In this document: positions 11,770-22,442 of the stretch, one piece after another | How the letters are laid out: every line of letters begins with the position of its first letter | How positions within the stretch are numbered: the first letter of the stretch is position 1 | From: Aurifilum marmelostoma | Lineage: Eukaryota; Ascomycota; Sordariomycetes; Diaporthales; Cryphonectriaceae | Direction of reading: 5' to 3' | Length of the DNA: 64,000 nt | Assembly (NCBI GenBank): GCA_027559495.1 | Contig: JAMXSV010000024.1 | Span: 1,116,001 to 1,180,000, forward strand | The notes under the pieces: generated by a model | Told to the model about the DNA's origin: nothing | The model's input: the letters and a program-made list of their open reading frames with translations, nothing else | The model's database searches: none | Made by a program: the position numbers and the translations under genes

Positions 11770-14700
11770 ATGAATCCGGATGCCTCCCTCGTCGAAGCGC
11801 TGCAGCTGCAGTCGCCATCGCAAGCGCCACATCATCCGAGCCAATCCTCGGACTCAGGCGTCAACGGCGGCAATGACGCGACAGCCTCGCCCACCACGAC
11901 GGCGGGATCCAAGAGGGATATGGCCGCAAACCAGGCTCATTTGAGCTTCCGGAGGTAGGATCAACCAGGGCAGCAGCCTTTCGAGGGCCGTCGTGCCATG
12001 TCGTGTCGCGTCCAGACAAGAGCCTTCGCTGATTCCGTCGTCTTTGTTCGCAAATCAAAAAGACAACGAGCTTCCCGCGCTTGTGAGGTGAGTCTGCAGC
12101 CTTTCGTGTTTTGTATTCGTTTTGGGCGCTCGCATTTTTTTTTCCGGGCTGCTTTCTTTACTTTTTATGCATCGTTCGTCCGACAAAAGCCAAAGACTGC
12201 AATTGCAGCTCCGAGGCTGATTACTCTTTCAACCGTGCCTCGGCAACTCGAGCTCTGCTGCTGTGGGTGTCTGTGCCGAAGACAGGTTCTCATGCATCAA
12301 CACCACGACACGACACGCCACTTGTCGTATCAATCACACTTGCCCTTCAATTCTACGCCCCAAACCCGCATTAAAAGGCTTTATCGCTGACCAATTGTCT
12401 TGTGTAACAACCAGACCTGCCATGCGTACGTCGATCCCTATACTCAAAGAGGCACAACACCCCCTCCACGTCCACCTGTCTGGGGCAGCCCTGTTGCCGA
12501 GGCTTGAGCTCTCCATAACCTCGTTCCGCTGCTCATCATACGAAGCGCACAAGCTCACACTCCTTGGACCGGTTATGGTTCTGAAGACTGACAGTCATGG
12601 TGCAATAGGCGAAAGGTCAGATGCGATGCTGCCTCCCTAGGCATGCCATGTACGAACTGCGTTGCCTTCCAGATCGAGTGCAAGATCCCGACCCCCAAAC
12701 GCAAGAAGGTTCCTGCTGCGGCTTCGACGACCAAGGACTCAGACAGGTAAGTCAAACAACGAGAACAACACGTTTCCCAGCGTGGTGCCTGCAGACATTG
12801 TTGCTGACTCTTCTTGGTGTGACCAGTGAACGAGGCGATGGATCCGAAGACCGTTCTCCCCTACCGGTTCCCAGTGCCGGAACTGGCACTTTCAACACCA
12901 GGCCGCCCGCCGTATATCACACTGCAGAAGGTACTCCATCGACCACCATGACGGCGGCACAGACCCAGAAAGAGGAGGTCGACAACAATACTTATTTAAA
13001 CCTAGTCATGAAACCAAAATTCACCCGTGCACCCATCACCGAAGCCGGCCGTGTTGCCTACCTGGGAGAATCATCCAACCTGACCCTGCTCGTGCACGAC
13101 CGACAGGGAGCCGCCGATGTTGTACACTACCCACTACCTGAGAACGTTCGTGGATCCAGGGCGAGGCTTACCGAGCTGGACAATGTCGAGATCGAAATCC
13201 TGCACCAGCGAGGCGCTTTCCTCCTCCCGCCCCGTTCCCTCTGCGATGAGCTCATCGAATCCTACTTCAAATGGGTTCACCCGATTGTACCAGTCATCAA
13301 CAGAGCGCGGTTCATGAGGCAGTACAAAGACCCCAAGGATCCCCCCTCTCTGCTGCTCTTGCAGGCCATACTGCTCGCCGGATCTCGCGTGTGCAACAAC
13401 CCGCAGCTCATGGATGCGAATGGATCGACCACACCCGCTGCGCTGACCTTCTACAAGCGGGCCAAGGCTCTCTACGATGCGAGCTATGAAGACGATCGGG
13501 TCACGATTGTGCAATCCTTACTGCTCATGGGTTGGTACTGGGAAGGCCCGGAAGATGTCACCAAGAACGTCTTCTACTGGTCGCGAGTGGCCACCATTGT
13601 CGCTCAGGGGTCCGGGATGCACAGGAGCGTAGAGGGCTCGCAGCTCAGCAAAGCCGACAAGAGACTGTGGAAGAGGATCTGGTGGACACTCTTCACTCGG
13701 GATCGATCTGTCGCTGTGGCTCTGGGCCGACCTGTCCACATCAACCTTGACGATTCAGATGTCGAGATGCTGACGGAAGACGATTTCATCGAGGATGAAG
13801 ACGGCCAGCCGAGCGAGTACCCTCTCGACCCGGTCCATGTTCATTTTTTCATGCAGTATGTCAAGCTGTGCGAGATCATGGGGCTGGTGCTCTCACAGCA
13901 GTACTCGGTCGCTGCGAAGGGGCGCCAACGGAACCCGATCGACCTAACGCACAGTGATATGGCGCTGGCGGACTGGCTGCAGAACTGTCCTAAGACGGTA
14001 TACTGGGAGATGCCAAGGCATCACTTTTGGTCTGCGCTTCTTCACTCCAACTACTACACCACGCTCTGCCTACTACATCGAGCTCACATGCCTCCGGGTG
14101 GGGGCAACTCGCGTTTCCCGGAGGATGCCGCCTATCCGTCGCGCAACATTGCTTTTCAGGCTGCTGCCATGATCACCTCCATCATCGAGAACCTTTCAGC
14201 TCACGAGCAACTCCGATATTGCCCGGCTTTTATTGTTTACAGTTTGTTCTCGGCACTTATCATGCACGTTTACCAGATGCGGTCTCCGATCCCTTCCATC
14301 CAGCAGGTCACCCAGGACAGGATTAGGACTTGTATGACTGCTTTGAAAGATGTCTCAAGAGTATGGCTGGTCGGCAAGATGGTGTACACGCTGTTCGAGG
14401 CTATCCTGGGTAACAAGACCCTTGAAGAGAGGCTCCAAAAGGCAGCGGGCAAGCGGCACAACAAGTTTCAAAAGAGCATGCAGCAGCTTGAGCAGCACGC
14501 TCAGGACCAGCAGCTTCAACAGCATCAGCAGCTGAGGGAGACGGCAAAGCGGAAGTACGACGAGATGGCGATTGACTTCAGTGTAGCAACGCCCACACCT
14601 CAAGAGTCGTATGAGCGGTCCAGACCACAGACGCCGCAGGCTTCCCTGAAGACGGAGCCGTCCTTGTCGACTAATCACATGCCACCGCCGCATCCTCACA

Positions 14701-15439
14701 TCACTTCACCTGGTGGTAGACAAAACAACATGGACGCCTTTATGGGCGGTTCAGCATCACGTCCACACACCCGGCCGCCCACGCCATTCAACCCTTCCTT
14801 CTCTGTACCCACGACACCACCTGATCTGTACCTCGTGACCCGTAACTCGCCGAATCTTTCACAAGCCGTATGGGAAAATTTCCAACCAGATCAACTATTC
14901 CCCGAAAGTGCAAGCATGCCTCTCTTCCCGCACATCTCTCCCACCCAAACGCACCAGAACCTTGATCCGAACCTCATGCAACAACAGCAACTACACCAGA
15001 GAAATCATGGCCAGCAGCAGCAAATGCACAACATGTATAGCCAGCAACAGCACCAGGCTCAGCAGGAGAACAGGCCAAATCAGAGCCCTATCCAGCAACA
15101 CAACACAGGCTTCCTGCAGAGCGGCATCGCCGGCTTCCCAGGTCAGCCAGCCGCGCCGCAACAGCAGCAAAGCGCCGGTGGAAATGTATGGCAGACGCCG
15201 GTCGGTTTCGATGGGCTGGCGGATGGACAGAGTCCAGACAGCTGGAGTACCGGTAGTGCCGGAGGTGCCCCGGTGCCGAGTACTCTGAATGTGGAAGACT
15301 GGTAAGTCTGATATCGATATATCAATCCACTGAAATATAGGAGATCTCAATGTGTGGTGGCTAACGCATCTCTAGGTTCCAATTTTTTGGTATCAACGGC
15401 GATGCGAGTAATCTCAACTTTGACATGTCAATGGCATGA
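11770..15439 (+). CDS. Zn2Cys6 transcription factor, CTF1-beta/FarB type
   Basis: Six exons: 11770-11954, 12063-12087, 12415-12425, 12609-12746, 12827-15301 and 15376-15439. The product is 965 aa. Splicing rebuilds RACETCHARKVRCD...PCTNC...IEC, a perfect C-x2-C-x6-C-x8-C-x2-C-x6-C binuclear cluster at residues 69-98, followed by a basic tail (TPKRKK). The cluster is split over exons 2, 3 (only 11 nt) and 4; introns are 108, 327, 183, 80 and 74 nt. A fungal-specific transcription factor domain spans about residues 190-500 (YFKWVHPIVPVINRARF, RRIWW-like KRIWWTLFTRDR). Gln-rich stretches and an SP/TP-rich tail follow. The last intron hides an early TAA and restores DWFQFFGINGDASNLNFDM at the C-terminus. 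The family regulates cutinase and fatty-acid utilisation genes in the nucleus. The FarB/CTF1-beta assignment rests on the zinc-cluster signature; the family call is firm, the subfamily moderate. Confidence 0.85.
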
Positions 15440-15834
15440 GCAGGGACGCAATAGCCATCCTCATTTCTTGGAACATGGACAGGGTCAAAGCGTGGCTTGG
15501 AGCGATACGGCGCAATTCAATAATCATGTCTTATACCACAAGCGGGAGCCAGTTGGTTGGCCAACTGCATACATGTTTACACGATCTTGAGATGGGACAG
15601 CGTTGCTATCAACGATCCGGAAGGGCAGATCATACCTGAACTGCAATTCCGAGGAAGGAAAAAAACAAGAAAAGACCGGCGCGAGCAAGTACCAATCATC
15701 AACCATACACAAATCAATAGCTTGAAGGGAAATATACTCGCTCGGATCAACATTCATGAGAAGCAATTAGTAAGAAGTGTTTGTAGCTAGCGCCTATGCC
15801 ATGCATGCCTCTCGTGACGCAAAAAGAGACAAAC
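15440..15834. other. Convergent 3' intergenic region
   Basis: 395 bp between the stops of the Zn2Cys6 gene and PMS1. I see nothing beyond presumptive 3' UTRs. Confidence 0.5.
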
Positions 15835-18800
15835 TCAAGCCTCGTCCCTCTGTCCCTTCATCTGCTGGACGTACCCAGCCCAATCGGTGGTCCGTCCAAC
15901 AGGTACACTAAAATCGTCGTCCAGACTACCACCTCCACAATCGCCCTCCTTCCACCCCCTCTCATCCCACGCGGCACCCAGCCCACATAGGTGCCTCATT
16001 GTAGGCCGGCCGTGGGGGCAATTCCACGGCTTCTCCATCTCGCCCATGTGCCTGACGACCTTTTGCATCTGCCGGTGCGACAGAGCCTTGCCGATCATGA
16101 TGCTGCTCCGGCACGCACGCATGGCGAACATCTTGCGCACCTTGGAGGGGCGAGGGATGTGTCGCCTTGTGGAACGGCTGTCGTGTGGGCTGTGGCCATC
16201 ATTATCGTGATCATCACCCTCACCATCGCCATTGAGGATACCTGATGTGGTGGCGGTGGTCGTGGTGGGGTCGTCCCCCAGCAGAGAGATCAGTTCCTCC
16301 AGGTCTGCAAGCGAGAAGGTCGTCTCCCTGCTCAGAGGCAGGCTGAGGAGCTGGCAGCGGGAGCCGACGGGCTCGTCGCCGCTCTCGTCGACGGAGACGA
16401 CGAAGCCGTTCTTCTCGAGCGCGGCCTGGTTCTCGATGACAATCTCCTCCTCCAGGGCCGTCAGCTCGAGGGGTTTGGGTCGGACGAGGCGCTGGGACTG
16501 GACGGTCGTCGTGGCCTGCAGGCGCTCAAAATTGAATTTCTCGTCCGAGGCGTGCTGGTCGATGATGAAGAGCTCGTCATCTGTGCGTCTTGAGGAAGAA
16601 TCGGTGGTAGTAGAGGTGCTGCTGGTACGAACGGCGAGTACGAAGCCTAGGTTGAACTGCCCCACGATCTTCATCTTGCCAAAATCGCCCTTGTGGATGG
16701 TGAGCGAGAGCTTCTCCTCGGCATTGTCTGCCTCCAAGCCGCCCTCCAGGTCCTCGCCTCTGCTGCTGTCGTTACTGTCTTGTCCTGTTGCGCCAGTTAT
16801 TTTGTCTTTATTGAGATGCGCTTCCCACGAGTCAAGTCTTTGCTTGAGAGACTCTTCGTCGATTCTCAGCCGCTGTAGGAGAACTTGTGTGGAATATTTC
16901 CCCTTTGCGCCTCCTTTAAGGAACGCATGGGTCCGTTTCTGATTTTCTTCGTTCGACCTGTGGTCGACTTCTTCGACGCTTTGGGTCGTATCTTTGTCTT
17001 GAGAGATTTTTCGAGCTCTGTCGTCTTCTTGCTCCTCTTCATCCTCTAGATACTCCGCATCTTGCTCATCGATGACCTCTTCATTCTCAGGGCGCGAAGG
17101 GAGAGGTGACCGCGCATCATCCTCATCTTCGTTCTCTTGTGTGGCGGATGGTTGTTCAGTTTCCTCTTTGTCCTCATCCTCTTGATCTACAAATAAGGAT
17201 GAGGACTGAACACTAAGACTGTCCTCATTTTCAGCCAAATCAACACTGGCTCCAGAGTCATCCGCTTCTGTGTCATGGACAACCTCTTCTGAGTCTCCTC
17301 GATCAGCGTGCAGGAGGTCCTCATCAGGCGAGGATGATTGTTGCTTCACAGCCGCGGCAGCAAACATGCGTGCCAGGCGCCCACCAAAGGATGGTAGGGA
17401 TGCAGCTGGCGCTTGTGCTTTTGACGGTTTCTGTGAGTGCCGGTGGTCCTCTGCTGTTTCGTCTGTCCTCTGCCTCTTTGCTTGCGAGCCGATGATACTG
17501 GTCACGGTATGATCCCCGATCGTTATGGTCGCAACCTCCTGCAATGGTCTCTTGGGTGGTGGTCTGGCTGCAGACGTGCTCAGTGGTGCATTGTCCGGAG
17601 GCCTCGCAGTCCTTGCGATTGCGGGAATGGGTGCTTCCTTGGATGCTTCGGAGTCCGATGGTTCATCCTGTAAGGATTTTGGAAGGAACGAGCGTTTGAG
17701 ATTGCCTAACCGAGCGAGTAGGTCATCCTCACCTTGGTGTGTCTCACCAACAGCTTCTGCCATTTCCGGTTCTGTCGCTGTGTCCACTTCATTACCCGTT
17801 GGATCTGAGTTCTCTAGCTCCTCGCTTGCGCCTAAACGGACTGTCCCCTCCGCTGCAGTGTTCTGTATCGAGGCAGGTGGTTCTGTGGCTGTGGACCTGG
17901 TCTCTTCTTGCGGTTCCAACGCCGTCTCAATCTGGCGTGTCATCAGTTCTGAGGTCTGGGCATTTCTGGCCAGGGCCTTCGCAGCAGCGAGTTTCTTCAT
18001 GCGATGAATGCCCGCACTAGCTTGATCGTCGTCTGAGGCTTCTGACTGCTCCTCATCCCCACGCGCAGGTGTTGTTGCTGTCCTGGTGGTGGTACCTTTG
18101 CTGGGGTCCACCTCGGGCGACTGGTCTTCTGTGCTCTCCTGGCGAGGAATTGTTGCTTTCTTCAGCGGAGTTTGTTTGAACGGCGTGATCTGAGATATTG
18201 GCACAGTGAAGTCTTGTTTTTCAAAGAGCTCAGTGAGCGAGTCTCTCAGGCTGTCCAGCATGCGCGACTGATCATGAAGCAAAATCGTCCTCTTGTCCGG
18301 GCTGACATTGACGTCGTAGAGATGGGTGTCGAGCTGTATGTCGGCGAATATGAAGGGCGACTGGGATGAGTTGAACGATCTGTACACCTCGTTGAAGACT
18401 TTGGCGAACTGCGGCAATCCGCAAGGCCGACTGTTGACGTAGAACATCTGCCGATCCGGCGTCTGCCTGCCCTCTCCGTGAACGGGTCGGGAGACGTATC
18501 CCTTGACCAGTACCTCTCTTGTACCACCATTACCACCATTGTCACCCTGTGAGGTCCATTTCTGCGCAGGACCGCTGGTCTGTTCCAGCTCAAGCTTCAG
18601 GTCCAGCGCGACCAGAGCGGCCATTGTCTTGGCTCCAAAGACATTGATTATATTCTCCCTGGTGGTCTTATTCCCCTTGGTGGAGAACAGCACGATTCGC
18701 TTGCCCTTGTTGGGCGTCTGCGAAACGGTAAACTTGGTCCCTGTCTGAATGCAAGCATACTGATTGAGGAGGCCAATCACCTTGCCCCATTCCCGCTTGA

Positions 18801-19445
18801 TGTTTCTCTCAAGCTCTCGGCGCCGCACAGGCAGGTTCTGGAACAGATTTTCTATGGTCACGGTCGTACCCTTCTGGGCAGCAACCACACTTGTCCCCTT
18901 GAGCCTTCCAGATGTCTCGAATTCAAGCTTTGTCCCCTTGGGAACATCCGCCTGGAGGCATGTGGTGACTGTGAAGCGTGATAAAGCGCAGAGGGAAGAC
19001 AAAGCCTCGCCTCTGAAGCCAAAGGTCTCAAGAGTGGTAAGATCTGCATATGTCGACAACTTGGAGGTGTAGTGCTTCAGGGCGAGAGATTCATAGTTTG
19101 CCGGTGATATACCAGACCCGTTATCCTGAACTTCAATCGAGTCGAGACCCTGATTCTTAAACCGGACATCTTCACAGCAAAGGCTTGTCAGCATGGCTCA
19201 CCAATATTCAGATCGGTCATGTCCAGGAAAATGGCACCCCTACCGATGCTCGTTGCGCCTGCGTCAAAGCCATTCTCGACCAATTCTTTAACCACAGAGC
19301 AGAGGTCGACGATAACCTGCCCAGATTGGATTTGGTGTACCTAATAAGGGGCAGACAATCAGTCACAGCGAATCAGCATGAAGACTGACTTCATGAGAAC
19401 GTTACCTACAGAGCTGGCCTCGATGGCCTTGATGGTGGCCATCAT
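15835..19445 (-). CDS. PMS1: DNA mismatch repair protein Pms1 (MutL homologue)
   Basis: Three exons: 19445-19410, 19340-19244 and 19169-15835, with introns of 69 nt (GTAGGT...TTATTAG) and 74 nt (GTAGGG...GTGAAG). The product is 1155 aa, starting MMATIKAIEAS (the second ATG, at 19442, is equally possible). It pairs with Mlh1 as MutL-alpha and nicks DNA in nuclear mismatch repair. The GHKL ATPase shows KELVENGFDAGAT (motif I), DNGSGI (motif II) and TFGFRGEALSSL (motif III). The C-terminus has the endonuclease motifs DQHASDEKFNFE (about 915), ACRSSIMIGKAL (about 1063) and CPHGRP (about 1095), so the nuclease appears intact. The linker is unusually long and acidic, making it longer than yeast Pms1. 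BST1 is divergent 3 kb away. Confidence 0.94.
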
Positions 19446-22442
19446 CCATGGGGTCGCGGTCCACCGTTTCCGTCCCCTTCTGACTGCTCACTACAGGAGA
19501 TGTCGCGCGGTCATCACCGCATTCCACAAAAAGAAAGAAAGAAAGCAAAGAGGGCGCCAGGCTGCGCTACTGGCTATAAGAATTTTTTTATTGACTCAAA
19601 GTGACGATAATCTGATGCAGTCCGACGTATGTAGTTTGCTTCAGCATGTACAGTCCGTGCTAGAGATGGGTGGGGCTTGCAGCTTAACGCGTCAGAACGC
19701 GGTTCGGGTTGAAATGGTAATGTCCTTATCTTATCGCGCTCCTGGCATTCTAAACCACCGTGGAACCATGGTACGTACCACCGCACTAGTAGTTATCGTA
19801 ATCTGTCAGTCACTCATGCTTATTGGCCATGCGAGATTTTGTTTCTCACAAGTCATTTACAGCGAGTGCTCGAGAAAAAAGAAGAAAAGTCCACAGGAAA
19901 AGAGAAAGAAAAGAAGAAAAGAATCTTTTTCACGCCACCTCAAGCCATCCTGAATATCATCGCACGCATCGGATGTCAGCCATAATCAGGCGGGGAAATG
20001 GAGATGCTGAGACAATTGGAAGACGGCGTGGTGTTTGTTTCTGGTCTATCCTCCGCTGTCCAGCTGAGCCGGTTGGGCTGGTGACAATGAGCAATACGAG
20101 CTCTCCAGGTTCTAGACTGCATGTCGCAGCCGGGACTGGCGTCGCCTTGTGACGTCTCCTCGGCTGCAGAAGACAAAGCTTCCACCTTAGTACCATGCAG
20201 TGGTCGGTAGTATCTATGCAGCCGCAGGCCTGCTAAGCCCCCAGTGATTGGAAACCGAGAGCTGGGTGGTGGGGGCCTCCCTCCATCATCATCAAACAGC
20301 CACAAATCTGCAACCTGCAGTGTAACCCAAAACCTCTTCATGAATCCGAAGCCGCTACTGCACGCTGTGGCGCCATCAAGGAATAGGAGCGATTCCAGCC
20401 TGGGGTGCGAGCTTACGTCGCGCTGTTTTAGCGGCCTCTGCTGCGACAAGCAGAAAAGAAAGGCTGGTGGCAAAGAAAAAGCTTCATGTCCCTCCTACGT
20501 CTGTCTGTCAGCTCGCCCGGCAGTAAGTTATGTTGCAAGGTAAACAAAAAGAAGACCTACTAAAAATAAAAAGTGTCAACCCGTGTTACCTCCGAGGCTG
20601 AGATGATTGTCCCAACAACGCAGAGCCCCATCACGACCATGTTTCGAAGCCATCTTTCAAACCTCTTCCCTAACACATGACAAGGAATGGCAATTAACGG
20701 GATGATCAGCGAGTGATATTGGCGCCCCCCGAAGCGCCGCAATCCCACGTGCCTCTCTATCTTTCCCAGCCTCCCGAGATCGAATTCATCTCTCTCTTTT
20801 GTACTATTGGGGTCGACGGACCCGGCCCTTAGCTGACGCCTCAGGCAGGATTCATGGGGAACCCCTGGTTCTTTCTTTCGCCCGCCTGCCCCGATGTATG
20901 TGTGAGTGTGTGTCTGTGTCTGTGTCTGTGTCAACGGCCCAACAAAAGCTGAGACGAACAGTGATGAGATCCAGGGCTGGGACACATAGATGATTGGATG
21001 AATCTCTCGTCGTCATAATGACCTTAGGATCGTCCTCTCACGTATTATCTCCGTCCTCACACAATATTAAACTTCCACGCACACATGCTCTTACCTGCCA
21101 CCTCGGTCTACTACTCTCACTAGACAGCCACCTGATTTGGTAGACACGCAGCCACTACGAGAATGCTGCGCAAAAGCTAGACAGGCATCACTGGGCGCCC
21201 TCGACAAGGACCTCCGGGTCCTTCGGGCCCAGGTGGGGGGGGAGGAGGTTCACCGATGCTTGGACCTCTGCGGCAGATACTGGGCGGTAGGTACTGGGCG
21301 GCAGATACGCGCAACAGAACTAAAACCTATTACCACCTTATATGAAACCTTGATCCAGCTATTGCTGGAGATGCAATGGCGACAAAGAAGAGAAAGTAGG
21401 AGAGAAAGAAGGAGAAATTGGAAGTGACAGGGGGAGGGTGGCAGGCAGAATCTGACGAAGAAGTGTGTGACATGATCAGTCCATCAAGCTGCAACCACGG
21501 CAATTAACTTGTTGATCATCGCCGGGACCTTCGTATTGCGTGTGCTATTAGTTTGTGTCCTGTAATCTCCAGTCTTTCGAGGTGCGCTCTTTCACCAGCC
21601 AATTTCGGACGCTTGCGCTGGGGAATGCTACACTCATTGCAGGATACAAAATAAAAAGCAGCAGGGGGATGCAGACATGGGAAATACCCACACCCATTAA
21701 AACGGGGATATGCACCGGAAATGCATACTGTGGAGCGACGACATATGCCATCAACCTTGCAGCCGTTTTCAGGCTGTATCCGACCCTCCAATTGCGGCCC
21801 TGGAATTAAGAGAAAGAGAGTAAGGGAGAGAAGAGGGGTGAAGGGGGAAAACACTAGGGGGGGGAAAAACAAGGTGATTGCAACCAGCAGCTTTCATCAG
21901 GGCCAGAGGCGTAGCGTGCCTGCTGGGCCTGCCCAAAGCTCACGCTAGCGGGTATGTGGCACGCTCGAGCAGCGGAGGGGGGGGATAACAGGTACTATGG
22001 TACCACACCTAGGGCACAACGGTACAATCCGATCTGCCAAGGCAGTATGGTACCATCATCCATGAACTCCTAGTAGCGCAGGACCTAGTGCCAGCCCTCG
22101 AGCGCCTGGGAGGGACCAGGCGTGCCAGGGAGAGCCTACGGCTCAGCTTGTGCCCCCCAGCCCTGCCCTGGCCTTTCGCTGCATTTTTGTACTCCGGGAC
22201 CCATGCTTCCCCCCGTAGGTAGGCGGCTTGTACCTCCCAGCACCTGTGTGGTGCTGCCTCAGTAGCTCCAAATCCTCCTCCTATTTTTCCAACCTCTGCA
22301 CTTGTGTCAAACCCTCCAAACCATCACGACACATGCGACTTCCCACCGCCCACCACCCTCCTCCTCCCCCCTCTCCCTCCCTCGACGAACATTGCAATCA
22401 CCACGGCCGCACACGGCAGACGCGCCACCGACCGTCGTGGGG
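19446..22442. other. Intergenic region PMS1 to BST1
   Basis: About 3 kb between divergent starts, without a recognisable gene. It holds purine-rich low-complexity sequence (about 19525-19560 and 19870-19925), a (TGTGTC)4 microsatellite at 20909-20932, two copies of a TACTGGGCGG motif near 21280-21300, and hairpins AGCGTGCC/GGCACGCT (21913-21965), CGCCTGG/CCAGGCG (22103-22122) and GAGCC-TAC-GGCTC (22132-22144). The last 200 bp before BST1 are CT-rich. Confidence 0.5.
20909..20932 (+). repeat. (TGTGTC)4 microsatellite
   Basis: Four exact tandem copies of TGTGTC, preceded by an irregular TG-rich stretch from about 20896. Non-coding. Confidence 0.9.

Noticed and set aside
12621..12826. Continuous upstream extension of the long transcription-factor frame
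   Set aside because: In that frame the Zn2Cys6 motif is lost; exon 4 in the other frame with GTAAGT/GACCAG borders rebuilds the full cluster.
19378..19953. 191-codon plus-strand frame
   Set aside because: It starts inside PMS1 on the opposite strand and becomes Lys/Arg low-complexity; a shadow frame.
19976..20473. 165-codon minus-strand frame between PMS1 and BST1
   Set aside because: No domain, biased composition, and no splice partners that extend it.
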